Source: Desulfobacterales bacterium
Lineage (GTDB): Bacteria; Desulfobacterota; Desulfobacteria; Desulfobacterales; SpSt-501
Direction: 5' to 3'
Length of the DNA stretch: 6,927 nt
Assembly (NCBI GenBank): GCA_025454275.1
Contig: JALOOS010000138.1
Coordinates: 1 to 6,927 of the forward strand
In this document: one piece after another, positions 5,787 through 6,927 of the stretch
Position numbering within the stretch: the first letter of the stretch is position 1
Layout: every line of letters begins with the position of its first letter
The notes under the pieces: generated by a model
Databases searched by the model: none
Told to the model about the DNA's origin: nothing
The model's input: the letters and a program-made list of their open reading frames with translations, nothing else
Program-made: the position numbers and the translations under genes

Positions 5787-6927
5787 ATGCAGCCAAAAAA
5801 CATCATCATCATCGGCGCCGCGGGGCGGGATTTCCACAACTTCAACATGGTGTTCCGCGGCGATGAGACCCATCGGGTGGTCGCTTTCACCGCGGCCCAG
5901 ATCCCGGACATCGCCGGCCGCAGGTACCCGGCCGCCCTGGCCGGCCCGCTCTACCCCAAGGGAATCCCCATCCACGCCGAGGCGGACCTGCCCAAGCTGA
6001 TCCGGGCCCTCGACGTGAGCGAGTGCGTCTTTGCCTACAGCGACGTCTCCTGCCAGCAGGTGATGGATATCGCCGCCGTCGTCCAGGCGGCGGGGGCGAA
6101 CTTCGTGCTCCTTGGCCCGCGGCAGACCATGCTGAAAAGCGTGAAGCCGGTCGTCGCGGTGGGGGCGGTGCGCACGGGATGCGGCAAGAGCCAGACCGCG
6201 CGGCGTATCATCGAGATCCTGATGGAAAAGGGGCTCAAAGTGGTCGCGGTCCGCCACCCCATGCCCTACGGCGATTTGGCCGCGCAGAAGGTCCAGCGCT
6301 TTGCGACCCTGCGCGATCTGTCGAAACACAAGTGCACCATCGAGGAGATGGAGGAGTACGAGCCCCACGTCGTGCGCGGCAACGTCATCTACGCCGGGGT
6401 GGACTACGCGGCTGTTTTGAGGGCGGCCGAAAACGACCCCGGCGGCTGCGACGTGATCCTCTGGGAGGGCGGCAACAACGACCTGCCCTTCTTCAGACCC
6501 GACCTGCAGGTGACGGTGGCGGACCCCCATCGTCCCGGCCATGAAATCAGCTTCTACCCCGGCAATGTCACCCTGCGCCTGGCGGACGTGGTCGTGATCA
6601 ACAAGATCGACAGCGCCGGACCGGAGGGCATCGACATCGTGCGCCGCAACATCGCTGCCGTCAATCCCGGGGCGCTTGTGATCGACGCCGCCTCCGTCAT
6701 CACGGTGGAGGATCCCGACCTGATCCGTGGCCGGCGTGTGCTGGCGATCGAGGACGGCCCCACCCTGACCCACGGCGGGATGACGATCGGGGCCGCGGCG
6801 GTGGCGGCGCGCAAGTTCGGGGCCGCGGCGATCGTCGACCCGCGGCCCTACCTCAAAGGGCGGCTGAAGGAGACGTTTCGGATCTATCCGGGCATCGGTG
6901 CGGTGCTGCCGGCGATGGGCTACGGCG
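5787..6927 (+). CDS. Cyclic 2,3-diphosphoglycerate synthetase-like P-loop NTPase (COG2403), 3' partial
   Basis: An open frame of 380 codons with no stop before the window end. Family members are about 440-460 residues, so perhaps 60-80 are missing. It begins with a Rossmann-like segment, MQPKNIIIIGAAGRDFHNFN (1-20), characteristic of COG2403. The nucleotide-binding P-loop TGCGKSQT follows at 130-137, a non-standard Walker A without the first glycine at the usual spacing. Then come WEGGNNDLPFF (226-236), a GTPase-like NKID (272-275) and a THGGM segment (328-332). The archaeal Methanothermus enzyme of this family cyclises 2,3-diphosphoglycerate with ATP. Most bacterial members are annotated only as GTPases and their reaction is unknown. 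ATG 5787 is the only standard start near the family N-terminus, but its ribosome site is poor. It follows arcC by 50 bp in the same direction, so a link to carbamoyl-phosphate metabolism is inferred from position only. Confidence 0.88.
   Translation, partial: MQPKNIIIIGAAGRDFHNFNMVFRGDETHRVVAFTAAQIPDIAGRRYPAALAGPLYPKGIPIHAEADLPKLIRALDVSECVFAYSDVSCQQVMDIAAVVQAAGANFVLLGPRQTMLKSVKPVVAVGAVRTGCGKSQTARRIIEILMEKGLKVVAVRHPMPYGDLAAQKVQRFATLRDLSKHKCTIEEMEEYEPHVVRGNVIYAGVDYAAVLRAAENDPGGCDVILWEGGNNDLPFFRPDLQVTVADPHRPGHEISFYPGNVTLRLADVVVINKIDSAGPEGIDIVRRNIAAVNPGALVIDAASVITVEDPDLIRGRRVLAIEDGPTLTHGGMTIGAAAVAARKFGAAAIVDPRPYLKGRLKETFRIYPGIGAVLPAMGYG

Noticed and set aside
4759..5796. Minus-strand open frame of 345 codons opposite arcC
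   Set aside because: It covers the carbamate kinase gene in antisense and has no recognisable motif.
5730..6773. Minus-strand open frame of 347 codons opposite the COG2403 gene
   Set aside because: The plus-strand frame encodes clear P-loop, NKID and family N-terminal motifs; the antisense frame has none.

Overview
High-GC bacterial window with densely packed genes and GC-rich codon choice. The exact lineage cannot be read from the sequence. A REP-type palindrome, degenerate TCGNNN hexamer repeats and AACGA-type spacer repeats would fit a proteobacterial or Desulfobacterota-like genome, but that placement is only an inference.

Left part (1-2005): the window opens inside an aldo/keto reductase gene that runs rightward. 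It has lost roughly 25-30 codons and its reading frame near position 420, so it is probably a pseudogene. Convergent to it, on the minus strand, are an AhpD-like/carboxymuconolactone decarboxylase-family protein with a CxxC redox motif and, upstream of that, a small DUF456-type membrane protein. A divergent intergenic region (about 1997-2263) follows. It holds a candidate promoter facing each way and a REP-like inverted pair with perfect 17-bp arms.

Right part (2264-6927): four genes in the same direction form a probable operon. They are ornithine aminotransferase (rocD), ornithine carbamoyltransferase of the catabolic ArcB-like kind, carbamate kinase (arcC), and a P-loop NTPase of the cyclic-2,3-diphosphoglycerate-synthetase-like family (COG2403), which runs off the right edge. 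Citrulline plus phosphate can be split by the carbamoyltransferase to ornithine and carbamoyl phosphate. Carbamate kinase would then recover ATP with release of CO2 and NH3, and the aminotransferase would feed ornithine to glutamate semialdehyde and glutamate. Arginine deiminase (arcA) is not in the window, so the source of citrulline or ornithine is open. The 241-bp spacer between the carbamoyltransferase and the kinase is unusual: it carries two 36-bp degenerate hexamer tracts in inverted orientation, flanked by AACGA-type repeats.

The most worthwhile lead is the association of the poorly understood COG2403 NTPase with a carbamoyl-phosphate/ornithine module lacking a visible deiminase. The rest is recognisable metabolism plus intergenic repeat structure.
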